A stretch of DNA of 50,771 nt from Sulfurovaceae bacterium (GTDB lineage: Bacteria > Campylobacterota > Campylobacteria > Campylobacterales > Sulfurovaceae), in the NCBI GenBank assembly GCA_016744805.1, contig JADGDQ010000012.1:1-50771 (forward strand), given 5' to 3'. The stretch's first letter is position 1. Each line of letters begins with the position of its first letter. The position numbers and the translations under genes are program-made. The notes under the pieces are model-generated. The model was given only the letters and a program-made list of their open reading frames with translations, did not search any database and had not been told where the DNA came from. This document shows positions 42,828 to 50,771 of the stretch, in pieces.

Positions 42828-44129
42828 TTATATTCCTACTCTTTGTGATTGTAATGATTGAAATTTTTTCATCATACTGTTTTTTTCTCTATACTCTCTA
42901 AAGGTCTCTATCTGAGGATAGCCCTGTTCAAATGTCTCTTTGCTTACTCGCACATCTTTGGTAAGGTAGATACGCCCTTTGTATTGAATAACTAATTTAT
43001 CTAATTGATCCAAAAGTTCAAAAAGCCCTTTTTCTATCTTGAAATCGAGTGCCAAACTATACCCTTCTATAGGAAAAGAGAGATAGTTATCATTGGCTTT
43101 CCCATACAATTTAAGCACAGCCAAAAAAGAGCCTTTTCCTGAATTGGAGATAGCAGTGAGTATAGCCTCTAGCCCCTCATAACTTGTCTCTTTTGGAAAG
43201 ATAAACTGATACTGCGTAAAACCACCCTTGCCATAGATACGGTTCCAGTGACCTATGGCATCAAGAGGATAGAAAAATGTATCTATATCAACGCGTTGCT
43301 TGGATACACCCTTGGGTGCTTTGCCATAGTAGAGCCAGTTAAATGCCCGTACACTCCAATTATTAAGTGCAAATGAGGGGAAGGTAAAAGGGATAGATAA
43401 GCCACTTTTATTTTTATACTTTAAATTACCATCATCTCTAAAATCTCCTGCCATAAGTAGGCATTTTCCTTTGTTCTTACCCTTTGCGAGACAATCTATC
43501 CAAGCCACAGAGTAGGGCAGATGGCTATACTCTTCAAAAGCTTCAAAGGTCTCTTTGAGGTTTTTGGTTTTGATGGTTGTCTGGTCTATATATTGTGAAT
43601 TTATTTTTTTAAGAGAGATTTTGGCATCAAGTATCACACCAGTAAGTCCCATCCCTCCACAAGTAGCTCTAAAGAGTTCTGGCTCTTTGATCTTAGAACA
43701 CGCTACAATGCTTCCATCTGCCACCATTATACGAAACTCCTCCACACACTCAGAAAAACACCCCTCTACATGGTGGTTTTTGCCATGCACATCGGAGGCT
43801 ATAGCACCCCCTACAGTGATAAGCTTTGTCCCTGGTGTAACTTTGAGAAACCACCCCCTAGGGACAAAGGAGTCTAGTATCTCACTCAAAAGCACCCCTG
43901 CTTCTATATGCAATATCCCCAACTCCTCATCAAAACTGATAAAGTAATCTTTGGGTTTGAGATTGATAATATGGGAGCTTATAGCACTATCCCCATAGCT
44001 TCTTCCATTACCATAAGGAATCAGCTCAGAATTTTCTTGGATAATATCTGTAAGTTCTTCTGCTTGGTCAAAATCAAAAACTCTATTTTCTACTTTTGGG
44101 TACATTCCCCAGCTTATTAAATTTTTCAA
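42828..44129 (-). CDS. dprE1: DprE1-like FAD-dependent polyprenylphosphoryl-ribose oxidase
   Basis: 433 residues. FAD-binding domain: YGNGRSYGDSAI, VTPGTKLITVGGAIASDVHG followed by KNHH (the His that carries FAD in DprE1). Substrate domain: LKLYGKANDNYLSFPIEGYS and IYLTKDVRVSKETFEQGYP, where the Lys matches Lys418 of the mycobacterial enzyme. The residue aligned with its Cys387 is Ala (GYSLALDF). With DprE2 it epimerises the ribose C2 to give arabinose. Confidence 0.88.
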   Translation of the reverse strand: MKNLISWGMYPKVENRVFDFDQAEELTDIIQENSELIPYGNGRSYGDSAISSHIINLKPKDYFISFDEELGILHIEAGVLLSEILDSFVPRGWFLKVTPGTKLITVGGAIASDVHGKNHHVEGCFSECVEEFRIMVADGSIVACSKIKEPELFRATCGGMGLTGVILDAKISLKKINSQYIDQTTIKTKNLKETFEAFEEYSHLPYSVAWIDCLAKGKNKGKCLLMAGDFRDDGNLKYKNKSGLSIPFTFPSFALNNWSVRAFNWLYYGKAPKGVSKQRVDIDTFFYPLDAIGHWNRIYGKGGFTQYQFIFPKETSYEGLEAILTAISNSGKGSFLAVLKLYGKANDNYLSFPIEGYSLALDFKIEKGLFELLDQLDKLVIQYKGRIYLTKDVRVSKETFEQGYPQIETFREYREKNSMMKKFQSLQSQRVGI

Positions 44130-44131
44130 AC

Positions 44132-44530
44132 TTATCGCTCCTTATCTATAAACACAAACTTCTTATCCAAAAAGTATTTAATTATATAGCCTATACTTAA
44201 CCCTATAATAGCTCCTAAATACTTGGCATTTTCATTACTGCTCAACGCATCAAAGGCTATCTCTGTACCCCAAAAGATAATAGTAGTAAAAATACCCATC
44301 AAAGAATATAACGCAAACTTCTTGGCATCATCTTTTTTGTTCTCTACTTTGTGATAGAAGATAAATTTTTTATCCAAAATATACTTGACTACTAATCCAG
44401 CTAAAGTTCCTATCAACATAGCCACATAGAGTGAAGCAAACCCTTCATAAACTAAAAAGCTAAGATATTGAAACAAAAGATTAAAAAGTGTAGAGATTAC
44501 AGCAAAAATAGTATATTTAAAAGCAATCAT
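44132..44530 (-). CDS. GtrA-family membrane protein next to DprE1/UbiA
   Basis: 132 residues from ATG 44530, which overlaps the UbiA stop as TAATG; an ATG at 44563 would overlap UbiA by 34 bases and add a less likely N-terminus. Two repeats of a helical hairpin unit (VKYILDKKFIFYHKV, IKYFLDKKFVFIDKE), four helices in all. A GtrA gene next to DprE1 recalls Rv3789 in Mycobacterium, proposed to move or organise the arabinose lipid. Confidence 0.82.
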   Translation of the reverse strand: MIAFKYTIFAVISTLFNLLFQYLSFLVYEGFASLYVAMLIGTLAGLVVKYILDKKFIFYHKVENKKDDAKKFALYSLMGIFTTIIFWGTEIAFDALSSNENAKYLGAIIGLSIGYIIKYFLDKKFVFIDKER

Positions 44531-45378
44531 TAATAGAGTATCCATCCAAAAGAGAGTATCCACCCAAGGAGGGTTAGCTGTGTAAAATGGTCTCTTAGGA
44601 CAATCTTTGTGGGAGAGCCACTATTCTCCTCTACAAAGGCTATCTGAAGGTACCTCATAATACCAAGTATCACAAAGAGTGAAGTGAGGTAGAGGTGTTC
44701 ATCTCTAGCTGTAGAGGTGGTATAGAGTGTATATGCCACAATCACAACAGAAGCCATAATCATCATCGCACCATCTAAGAATGGCAAGTTATAGCCATCT
44801 ATCACCTTACGCATCTTTTTGCCTGTACTAAGATAGATAAGCACATCATCGCGTCTCTTTGCAAGTGCCAAAAAGAGAGCGAGAAGAAAGGTCATAATAA
44901 CTATCCACATCGAGAGAGCTATTCCTGTTACAGCAGAACCAATAAAGAGACGCAATACAAAACCTATAGCGATAATAGTTACATCCAAAATAGCAACATG
45001 TTTGAGGTAGAAGCTATAGGCGATATTCATCACTACATAGCTTAGAAGTATTGCCGTAGCTTGAAGTGAGAGAGAGAGCATCAAGAGAGATCCTACTAAA
45101 AAGAGAATACTCATAATCCCTAAAGCCTCTTTTTTGCTAATAGCTCCCGATGCTAGAGGGCGATTTTTTTTCTTTGGATGCTCTCTATCCTCCTCTATAT
45201 CATGGTAATCATTGAGGATATAGATAGTACTCGCAGTGAGTGAAAATGCGATAAATGCAAGAGAGGCTTGGAGTAGCAGATCTATCTGTGTAATCTTGAG
45301 TGCAAAAAACATCGGTAGGAAAATAAAGATATTTTTAACATACTGATGAGGTCGCATAAGTTTTATTATCTCTAACAA
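44530..45378 (-). CDS. UbiA-type polyprenyl-phosphate 5-phosphoribosyltransferase
   Basis: 282 residues, about eight helices. MRPHQYVKNIFIFLPMFFA and NDYHDIEEDREHP then RPLASG give the metal-binding Asp motifs (N-D-x3-D-x3-D) of the subgroup that includes Rv3806c, which uses PRPP and decaprenyl phosphate. The second Asp cluster is nearer the C-terminus (VIDGYNLPFLDGAMM). First gene of the nine-gene operon; commits pentose phosphate to the arabinose lipid. Confidence 0.86.
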   Translation of the reverse strand: MLEIIKLMRPHQYVKNIFIFLPMFFALKITQIDLLLQASLAFIAFSLTASTIYILNDYHDIEEDREHPKKKNRPLASGAISKKEALGIMSILFLVGSLLMLSLSLQATAILLSYVVMNIAYSFYLKHVAILDVTIIAIGFVLRLFIGSAVTGIALSMWIVIMTFLLALFLALAKRRDDVLIYLSTGKKMRKVIDGYNLPFLDGAMMIMASVVIVAYTLYTTSTARDEHLYLTSLFVILGIMRYLQIAFVEENSGSPTKIVLRDHFTQLTLLGWILSFGWILY

Positions 45379-45567
45379 CTCTATCTTCCTTTATTTAATC
45401 TAATAGTTTATATTATAATAAAATTTTGCATCATAGCTACTTATACTCTAAGACTTTGATTGCTATAACTATAAAAATATACTTGGAAACTAATACAAAA
45501 TAAGACTCAATAGTATCATTATCAGGAGCAGAGTTTTGAAAAGAGTGAGACCCTCAAAAAGAGAAAA
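45379..45567. other. Promoter region of the arabinose-lipid operon
   Basis: AT-rich, with TATTATAATAAA on both strands near 45413-45424 offering -10 elements for the operon. No gene, tRNA or clear hairpin seen. Confidence 0.4.
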
Positions 45568-45702
45568 TCACCTATCGCGTCGTCCGTCCAAAGCAATTAA
45601 TACGAGTGAAAATCCACTACGACAAGCATCTTCTTCAAAGCTCACATCTTTAACATAATGCAAGGTGTTTTCAATTTTCCAATGATAGACCCAGTACCCT
45701 AA
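45568..45702 (-). mobile_element. Remnant of an ISAs1-type transposase
   Basis: The minus strand reads GYWVYHWKIENTLHYVKDVSF EEDACRSG (here split) between stop codons. R.HW.IEN.LH...DV.F.ED..R is the C-terminal signature of ISAs1/H-repeat transposases. Only about 40 codons remain, with no terminal repeats. It sits 30 bases beyond the stop of the RND pump gene. Confidence 0.72.
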
Positions 45703-45732
45703 CTAGCATTTTGATGGAGATAAGCTAAAGCT

Positions 45733-48700
45733 CTACTCCATCTCTCTTTTGGCTATCTCCTCTTCTACAGATACAAACTTTTCTCTTAGGCTCTCTAGGA
45801 GTACATAGAGTACAGGTACTAGAAGGGTACTTACAAAGGTTGCTACAACCATACCTCCAAGTAGTCCAACACCGATAGATATTTGTGTTACAGCTCCTGC
45901 TCCTGATGCGAAGGCTAGGGGGAGAACTCCGAAGATAAAAGATAAAATAGTCATCATAATGGCTCGAAAGCGTAGAGTTCCTGCATTGATAGCAGAATCT
46001 ATAATACTCTCTCCTGATTCTCTCTGTTCTTTGGCAAACTCTACAATCAAAATAGCATTTTTGGATGCTAAGGCAATGAGCAGAACAAGCCCTACCTGAG
46101 CATAGATATTCAGAGGCAACCCTACAAAAAGCAATGCCCCTATAGCTCCTATCATTACTATAGGGACAGATAATAGTATCATCAATGGCAAAATCCAACT
46201 CTCATATTGGGCAGAAAGAACCAAAAAGACAATTAGTGCTACAAACATAAAGACAAAAATTTGGGCATTTCCTGCGAGTTTCTCTTGGTAAGACATGCTT
46301 GACCACTCATAGCCATAGCCTTGTGGTAGTACACGAGAGGCTATCTCTTCCATAGCTTCCATAGCATCTCCAGAGCTATATCCAACACTAGCAGAGCCAT
46401 TAATCTGAATTGAGCGGTAGAGATTGTAGTGTGTTATATTTTGAGGACCTTTTATCTCTTGGATAGAGATAAGTGCAGATATAGGTACCATATTGCCTTG
46501 TGTACTCTTGACATAGAGCTTTCGTATATCCCCTTTTTCGCTTCGGTAGGCTCTATTAGCCTGTACCATCACACGAAATACTTTTCCAAACTTGGTAAAA
46601 TCATTAATATAATAAGAACCCAAATAGACCTGCATCGTACTAAAAAGCTCTGCCAAATCGACCCCTAAGGCACTTGTCTTTTGGCGGTCAATAGTAATCT
46701 GATACATAGGGTAGTTTGTAGAGTATGTGGTATAAGCTCTGGAGATTCTAGGGTCTTTGTTTGCCTCTTTGATAAGTTCATTGGTGTAGCCTACAAAACT
46801 ATTGAGATTGCCAGAGAGATAATCTTGCACTCTAAAGTCAAATCCACCCACAGCCCCCACACCAGAGATACCAGGCATATTCATAGGAATCACTTGTGCA
46901 TTGGGGTATTGGGCAGTTTTTTGTCGTATCTGTTGTAAAATCCCTCGAATACTCTCTGAGGGTTTGCTTCTTTGCTCCCATGGTGTAAGTGCCACAAACA
47001 TTACACTAGCACTCCCATCATTAGAGCTTGTAATCACATTGAGTCCTTTGATAGTGACAATATCAGCAATACCCTTAATATCTTTGATAAGGTTTTGGAC
47101 ATCATCTGTAATCTTTTTGGTCTGCTCTAGGGAGCTTCCTGCTTTGAGGTTGATAGAGACAATCAATGCCCCTTTATCTTCTGATGGAATAAACCCTGTA
47201 GGTGTAATCATAAAGAGATAAGCAACCGTTGCAATAAGCCCAAAGAAGAGTACTAAAACAGCGTATCGTATCTTGATAAGCCAAGTGATAAAGCCTCTGT
47301 ATCCTCGTGTAAGCCAACTAAAAAAGTTCTCAAAAAGAGTAAAGCCAATAAAAACTTTTTTGTTCGGATTGCCTCTTTTGATAATAATTGCACTTATAGC
47401 AGGAGAGAGGGTAAGAGCATTCAACGAAGAGATAAGCACAGCAAAAGAGATAGTCAGAGCAAACTGCTGATATAACGCCCCTGTAATCCCAGCCATCATA
47501 GAGACTGGAACAAACACAGCAACCAAAACAAGCGTTGTAGAGATAATAGGAGCAATCAACTGCTTCATAGCTTTTTGGACAACACGGATAATAGGTAAAT
47601 CAGGCTCTTTTTTCATTATCACTTCTACATTCTCCACCACCAAAATAGCATCATCTACCACAATACCAATAGCTAATATCAACCCAAAGAGTGTAAGAAA
47701 GTTGATAGAAAATCCATCTGCTACAGCCATAACAGCAAAAGTTCCAATAAGTGAGATAGGGATAGCAATCGCAGCAATAACTGTAGGTCGCCATGACTGT
47801 AAAAATATAAATATAATTATAATTACCAAAAGCAGTGCCTCAAAGAGACTCTTGGTAACATTATCAATAGCCTCCTCTATATAGAGTGTTGTATCAAAAG
47901 GAATCTTATAGCTAATCCCCTCAGGAAAGCGTGAAGAGAGTCTCTGCATCGTCTGCACTAACGCTTTTTTAATCTCTAAAGAGTTTGACCCTGGGAGTTG
48001 ATAGATACCAATCTGCCCTGATGGATTCTGATTGAGACTTGCTTCTATCTCATAAGACTCTGACCCTAGCTCAATAGTCGCCACATCACGCAGATAGACC
48101 AAAGAGCCATCTTCTTTGTATTTGATAACTATCTTTTCAAACTCCTCTACCCTCTCTACTCTTCCTTTGGTTGTAAGAATATACTCTATTTTTTGATCAC
48201 CAAAGGTCGGATTGCCTCCTATCTTTCCTATAGAAGCCTGTCTGTTTTGTGAGCTAATAGCCCCTATTATATCATTGGGTGTTAAATCCAAAGATTTTAT
48301 ACGGTCAGGATCGAGCCAGATACGCATAGAGTATTTTAGCTCTCCTAGGTTTTTGGCCTCTCCTACCCCTTTGATTCTTTTGAGTTCATCAAGTACAGAG
48401 ATATTGATAAAATTACTCAAAAAAGAGTTATCGTACCGCTCGTCTCCTTGTATCGAGACAATAGCCACCATACTAGGGCTTTTTTTGCTAATAAGCACCC
48501 CTCTATCACGCACCTCTTTTGGCAAAGATGGGGTAGCTACAGAGACCTTATTTTGCACATCTACAGCAGCCAAATCCAAATCATACCCCGACTCAAAAAA
48601 GATAGAGATCATAGATTGCCCTACAGAAGTAGAGGATGACTGCATATAAATCATGCCCTTGAGTCCATTGAGTTGGTCTTCTAGGGGGCGTGTAACACTC

Positions 48701-48879
48701 TCTTCTACATCAAAGGCATTTGCCCCTGTATAGGTAGCAGAGACCACCACAGTAGGTGGAGCAATATCAGGAAACTCCTGCACAGGCAACACCTGAAGCG
48801 ATACAAGACCAGAGATAATAATAATCAGAGCCATAACAGTTGCAAGAATGGGGCGTTTGATAAAGGTAAATGAGAACAT
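45733..48879 (-). CDS. RND efflux pump, HAE1 (AcrB-like) family
   Basis: 1048 residues, twelve helices and two large periplasmic loops. N-terminus [20 protein letters not shown] as in AcrB. The proton relay is intact: [16 protein letters not shown] (Asp pair in helix 4) and [16 protein letters not shown] (Lys in helix 10). TAAG ribosome site TAAGGAG. Drug or solvent export with an adaptor and a TolC-like channel. Neither adaptor nor channel is next to it; the adaptor at 1404-2576 is the likely partner. Confidence 0.96.
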   Translation of the reverse strand: MFSFTFIKRPILATVMALIIIISGLVSLQVLPVQEFPDIAPPTVVVSATYTGANAFDVEESVTRPLEDQLNGLKGMIYMQSSSTSVGQSMISIFFESGYDLDLAAVDVQNKVSVATPSLPKEVRDRGVLISKKSPSMVAIVSIQGDERYDNSFLSNFINISVLDELKRIKGVGEAKNLGELKYSMRIWLDPDRIKSLDLTPNDIIGAISSQNRQASIGKIGGNPTFGDQKIEYILTTKGRVERVEEFEKIVIKYKEDGSLVYLRDVATIELGSESYEIEASLNQNPSGQIGIYQLPGSNSLEIKKALVQTMQRLSSRFPEGISYKIPFDTTLYIEEAIDNVTKSLFEALLLVIIIIFIFLQSWRPTVIAAIAIPISLIGTFAVMAVADGFSINFLTLFGLILAIGIVVDDAILVVENVEVIMKKEPDLPIIRVVQKAMKQLIAPIISTTLVLVAVFVPVSMMAGITGALYQQFALTISFAVLISSLNALTLSPAISAIIIKRGNPNKKVFIGFTLFENFFSWLTRGYRGFITWLIKIRYAVLVLFFGLIATVAYLFMITPTGFIPSEDKGALIVSINLKAGSSLEQTKKITDDVQNLIKDIKGIADIVTIKGLNVITSSNDGSASVMFVALTPWEQRSKPSESIRGILQQIRQKTAQYPNAQVIPMNMPGISGVGAVGGFDFRVQDYLSGNLNSFVGYTNELIKEANKDPRISRAYTTYSTNYPMYQITIDRQKTSALGVDLAELFSTMQVYLGSYYINDFTKFGKVFRVMVQANRAYRSEKGDIRKLYVKSTQGNMVPISALISIQEIKGPQNITHYNLYRSIQINGSASVGYSSGDAMEAMEEIASRVLPQGYGYEWSSMSYQEKLAGNAQIFVFMFVALIVFLVLSAQYESWILPLMILLSVPIVMIGAIGALLFVGLPLNIYAQVGLVLLIALASKNAILIVEFAKEQRESGESIIDSAINAGTLRFRAIMMTILSFIFGVLPLAFASGAGAVTQISIGVGLLGGMVVATFVSTLLVPVLYVLLESLREKFVSVEEEIAKREME

Positions 48880-49032
48880 ACGCTAGATTCTCCTTAATTT
48901 TGATGCTATATTTTAGCGTAGAGTAGTAGTAGGGTTGCTTTTGAATTCATAAGGAAAGGGTTAAAAATATTTAAGCATACTCATAGAAGAGTTTATGCTA
49001 TTATTAAAAATCTCAAATTTAGGAAATAAAGC

Positions 49033-50400
49033 ATGAAAAAGTTTATAATACTCTGTATCTCTCTACTGTTTATAGGGCAAGCCCTAGCAGATGCAACTAG
49101 CTCTCTTAGGGGCAAAGCCTTTTGGTTAGAGCTTGTAAAGAGTCATCAGTTTACAACACTAGACAAAGAGTTACTACTTTTGCAAAAAGAGTATGAGCGT
49201 GATGTAACCAAAGAGCGTACACTTTTACATGTAATGAGTGCTTTTAGTAACTCTGACCCTCTCTTGGAAAAGGAGTTAGAGTTATGGCAAAAGAGTTCTC
49301 CTGATTCTCTGTTTGCTCATTTGGCTATGGGTGCATACCATCGTAATCTAGGGTGGTTATCTCGTGGAACAAGATGGAGTAGCGAGACAACATCCCAACA
49401 GTTTGCCAAGATGCGAGCTCACTTTAGAAAAGCAAAAGATGAGCTACTATTTGTAGTAGATAAAGATCCTAAACAATCCATAGCCTATACATATTTGATA
49501 AGTGTACTATCGGTTAGAAGTCAAATAAAGTTGCGTGATAAGTATTTAGCAGAAGGACTCCAAAACAATCCTCTCTCTGTAGTTATACGAGATAACTATC
49601 TTAATTTCTTACAACCTAAATGGGGTGGTTCTATAGAAGAGATAGAGACTTTTCTAAAAGAGAGTAAAGCCCTTGAAGACCAAAATCCTACTCTAAAAAG
49701 GCTACAAGGTTTTGTTGAGTATACACAAGGCTATAGTCTCTTTGTCTCTCGAAAAGAGACGGCATATAAAGATGCAATACCCTACTTTAGCAAAGCTATT
49801 GCTATCTATCCCAATGCGGAGTATTTAACTAGTAGAGCAAACGCCTACTATTATCTAGGAGAGTATCAAAAGTCTTTGGCTGATTATGAAGCATCTCTCA
49901 AAGATATACCACAAAATACTTTTGCACTCAAAGGAAAAGCAGAGGTTTATAGAAACTTAAAACAGTATGATAAAGCACTAAAGTATATAGATGAAGCTAT
50001 TAGTTACGATAAAATGGACCCTTATCTCTTGCATATACGAGGAGGTATCTACTATAAAAAAAATAGACTAGAACTTGCCTTCAAAGACTTTACAGACTCT
50101 TTAGCCTATGGATATGGAAAACCCTATGGACATAAAATGTTAGGATATATCCATTATGCCAAGAAAAACTATAGCGTAGCCTCACAAGAGTTACAACTAG
50201 CAGTAGAATTTGGAGACAAGAACTCCTATAGTTGGTATCTTCTAACCGCATCCCAGTGGCATGAGAGAGACTGCAAATTTGTAGAGTCTGCTAATATGTA
50301 TGAGCGTGTATGCCAAGCAGATAGTAGCTGTGATGAAAAAAAGTTAGCTTGGGCATTAAAGAGTGCCAAGTTTGCCAAAGATAGAGGAGTCTGCAAGTAG
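49033..50400 (+). CDS. Secreted TPR protein
   Basis: 455 residues. Signal peptide (IILCISLLFIGQALA), an N-terminal part with a DUF4034-like plan (LLLLQKEYERD, LAMGAYHRNLGWLSRG) and about five TPRs in the second half (YFSKAIAIYPNAEYL, DYEASLKDIPQNTFAL, YIDEAISYDKMDPYLL, DFTDSLAYGY). C-terminal Cys residues may pair. Scaffold or binding protein in the periplasm; partner unknown. Divergent from the RND gene. Confidence 0.8.
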   Translation: MKKFIILCISLLFIGQALADATSSLRGKAFWLELVKSHQFTTLDKELLLLQKEYERDVTKERTLLHVMSAFSNSDPLLEKELELWQKSSPDSLFAHLAMGAYHRNLGWLSRGTRWSSETTSQQFAKMRAHFRKAKDELLFVVDKDPKQSIAYTYLISVLSVRSQIKLRDKYLAEGLQNNPLSVVIRDNYLNFLQPKWGGSIEEIETFLKESKALEDQNPTLKRLQGFVEYTQGYSLFVSRKETAYKDAIPYFSKAIAIYPNAEYLTSRANAYYYLGEYQKSLADYEASLKDIPQNTFALKGKAEVYRNLKQYDKALKYIDEAISYDKMDPYLLHIRGGIYYKKNRLELAFKDFTDSLAYGYGKPYGHKMLGYIHYAKKNYSVASQELQLAVEFGDKNSYSWYLLTASQWHERDCKFVESANMYERVCQADSSCDEKKLAWALKSAKFAKDRGVCK

Positions 50401-50609
50401 TTTGAATTTTACTCGTTATGAAGCTCTAGAGAGTGTGGAACGAGTGAATATGACTCTTTATTCTACTCTTCTATTTATAATATGATAATACCCTGCTATC
50501 TCTATGCTTGGTCATCTTGGCATGATTACTCCTTGTTTGGAGTACAGCGTAGACTTCTTAGATTATCATTATCACCTGTCCCCTCCAACCAGATAATAGT
50601 CAAATATGG
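50401..50609. other. Non-coding stretch after the TPR gene
   Basis: ACTCGTT (50410-50416) recurs as AACGAGT about 22 bases later and TACTCC-6-GGAGTA forms a small hairpin near 50526-50544. No gene, RNA or element recognised. Confidence 0.35.
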
Positions 50610-50720
50610 ATGACTTTTCAAAATGCTACACAGTATAACAAAAAGGAGAGGCAGACTTTTAGGGTTGAGTTTCAAAGAGGTAGAGTAGTTGATATTGAGA
50701 ATTTAACGGAGAAAAAGTAA
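50610..50720 (+). CDS. Possible 36-residue ORF or gene tail
   Basis: An open frame runs from a stop at 50559 to 50720; the ATG at 50610 gives MTFQNATQYNKKERQTFRVE and ends LTEKK. Its stop overlaps the next start as TAATG, suggesting coupling. Codon use is sensible but there is no clear ribosome binding site, so it may be the relic end of a longer gene. Confidence 0.3.
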   Translation: MTFQNATQYNKKERQTFRVEFQRGRVVDIENLTEKK

Positions 50721-50771
50721 TGAAAAAAGTAATGAATAAAATATCAAAAATTATGATTATAATCTTTTTTG
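50720..50771 (+). CDS. Start of an exported protein, cut by the window
   Basis: ATG at 50720 with CGGAGAAAAAG upstream. Seventeen codons visible, MKKVMNKISKIMIIIFF, the start of a signal peptide or membrane anchor. Nothing more can be said. Confidence 0.5.
   Translation, partial: MKKVMNKISKIMIIIFF

Noticed and set aside
45725-46198. A 157-codon minus-strand frame overlapping the RND pump gene.
   Set aside because: It lies inside the end of a certain 1048-residue pump in another frame; its Cys/Arg/Tyr-rich translation is typical of an out-of-frame shadow.
50517-50535. TTGGCATG resembles the first half of a sigma-54 promoter.
   Set aside because: The required GC element at the right distance is missing.

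Overview
The window comes from an AT-rich member of the Campylobacterota (former Epsilonproteobacteria), most likely a Sulfurovum- or Sulfurimonas-like free-living bacterium. The evidence is the tig/folE/clpP/def/comM block, which keeps the neighbourhood seen in Campylobacter and Helicobacter, the paired nifS-nifU genes for Fe-S assembly, an ArsRS-like two-component system, Sel1-type cysteine-rich secreted proteins, and promoters that show a clear -10 but no consistent -35. The genus is inferred; the phylum is well supported.

Layout. 1-2.6 kb: the end of a porin gene and a lipoprotein RND-efflux adaptor. 2.6-5.1 kb: a small defence and decay island on the minus strand, with a gutted C5 DNA methyltransferase, a two-gene Pycsar-type anti-phage module (nucleotide cyclase plus membrane effector), and pieces of VapBC toxin-antitoxin modules. 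5.1-8.2 kb: a DUF58/DUF4381-like/BatA/BatB operon. 8.4-12.0 kb: a Porin_5-type porin next to a CpxP-like/response regulator/histidine kinase operon, with 11-bp phased repeats in front of both the porin and the operon. 12.2-12.8 kb: rpmI-rplT. 12.9-18.1 kb: a Sel1 protein, a HAD-IB phosphatase and two large GT-C-like membrane proteins. 18.1-23.4 kb: comM, def, clpP, tig, folE and a small lipoprotein. 23.7-29.9 kb: nifS, nifU, mrp, a periplasmic rhodanese, a DnaQ-like exonuclease, trpF and rpe.

29.9-30.4 kb is non-coding and carries a 14-bp inverted repeat and REP-like palindromes. 30.4-36.6 kb is a tightly packed plus-strand trio of exported proteins: a transglycosylase-like protein with SLH repeats, an SLH/coiled-coil protein and a very acidic lipoprotein with Lys/Val-rich strands. 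I do not recognise this trio as a described system.

36.6-45.4 kb is a nine-gene minus-strand operon. Four of its genes match the mycobacterial route to polyprenyl-phosphate D-arabinofuranose: a UbiA-type phosphoribosyltransferase, a GtrA-type membrane protein, a DprE1-like oxidase and a DprE2-like reductase. They sit with an MBOAT acyltransferase, an SGNH/AlgX-like partner, a GT-C glycosyltransferase, a GtrB-like GT2 and a second GtrA. The simplest reading is a surface glycan or glycoprotein system carrying acylated arabinofuranose. 45.6-48.9 kb holds a scrap of an ISAs1-type transposase and an RND efflux pump whose adaptor may be the gene at 1.4 kb, on the other side of a possible inversion. 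49.0-50.8 kb: a secreted TPR protein and the start of another exported protein.
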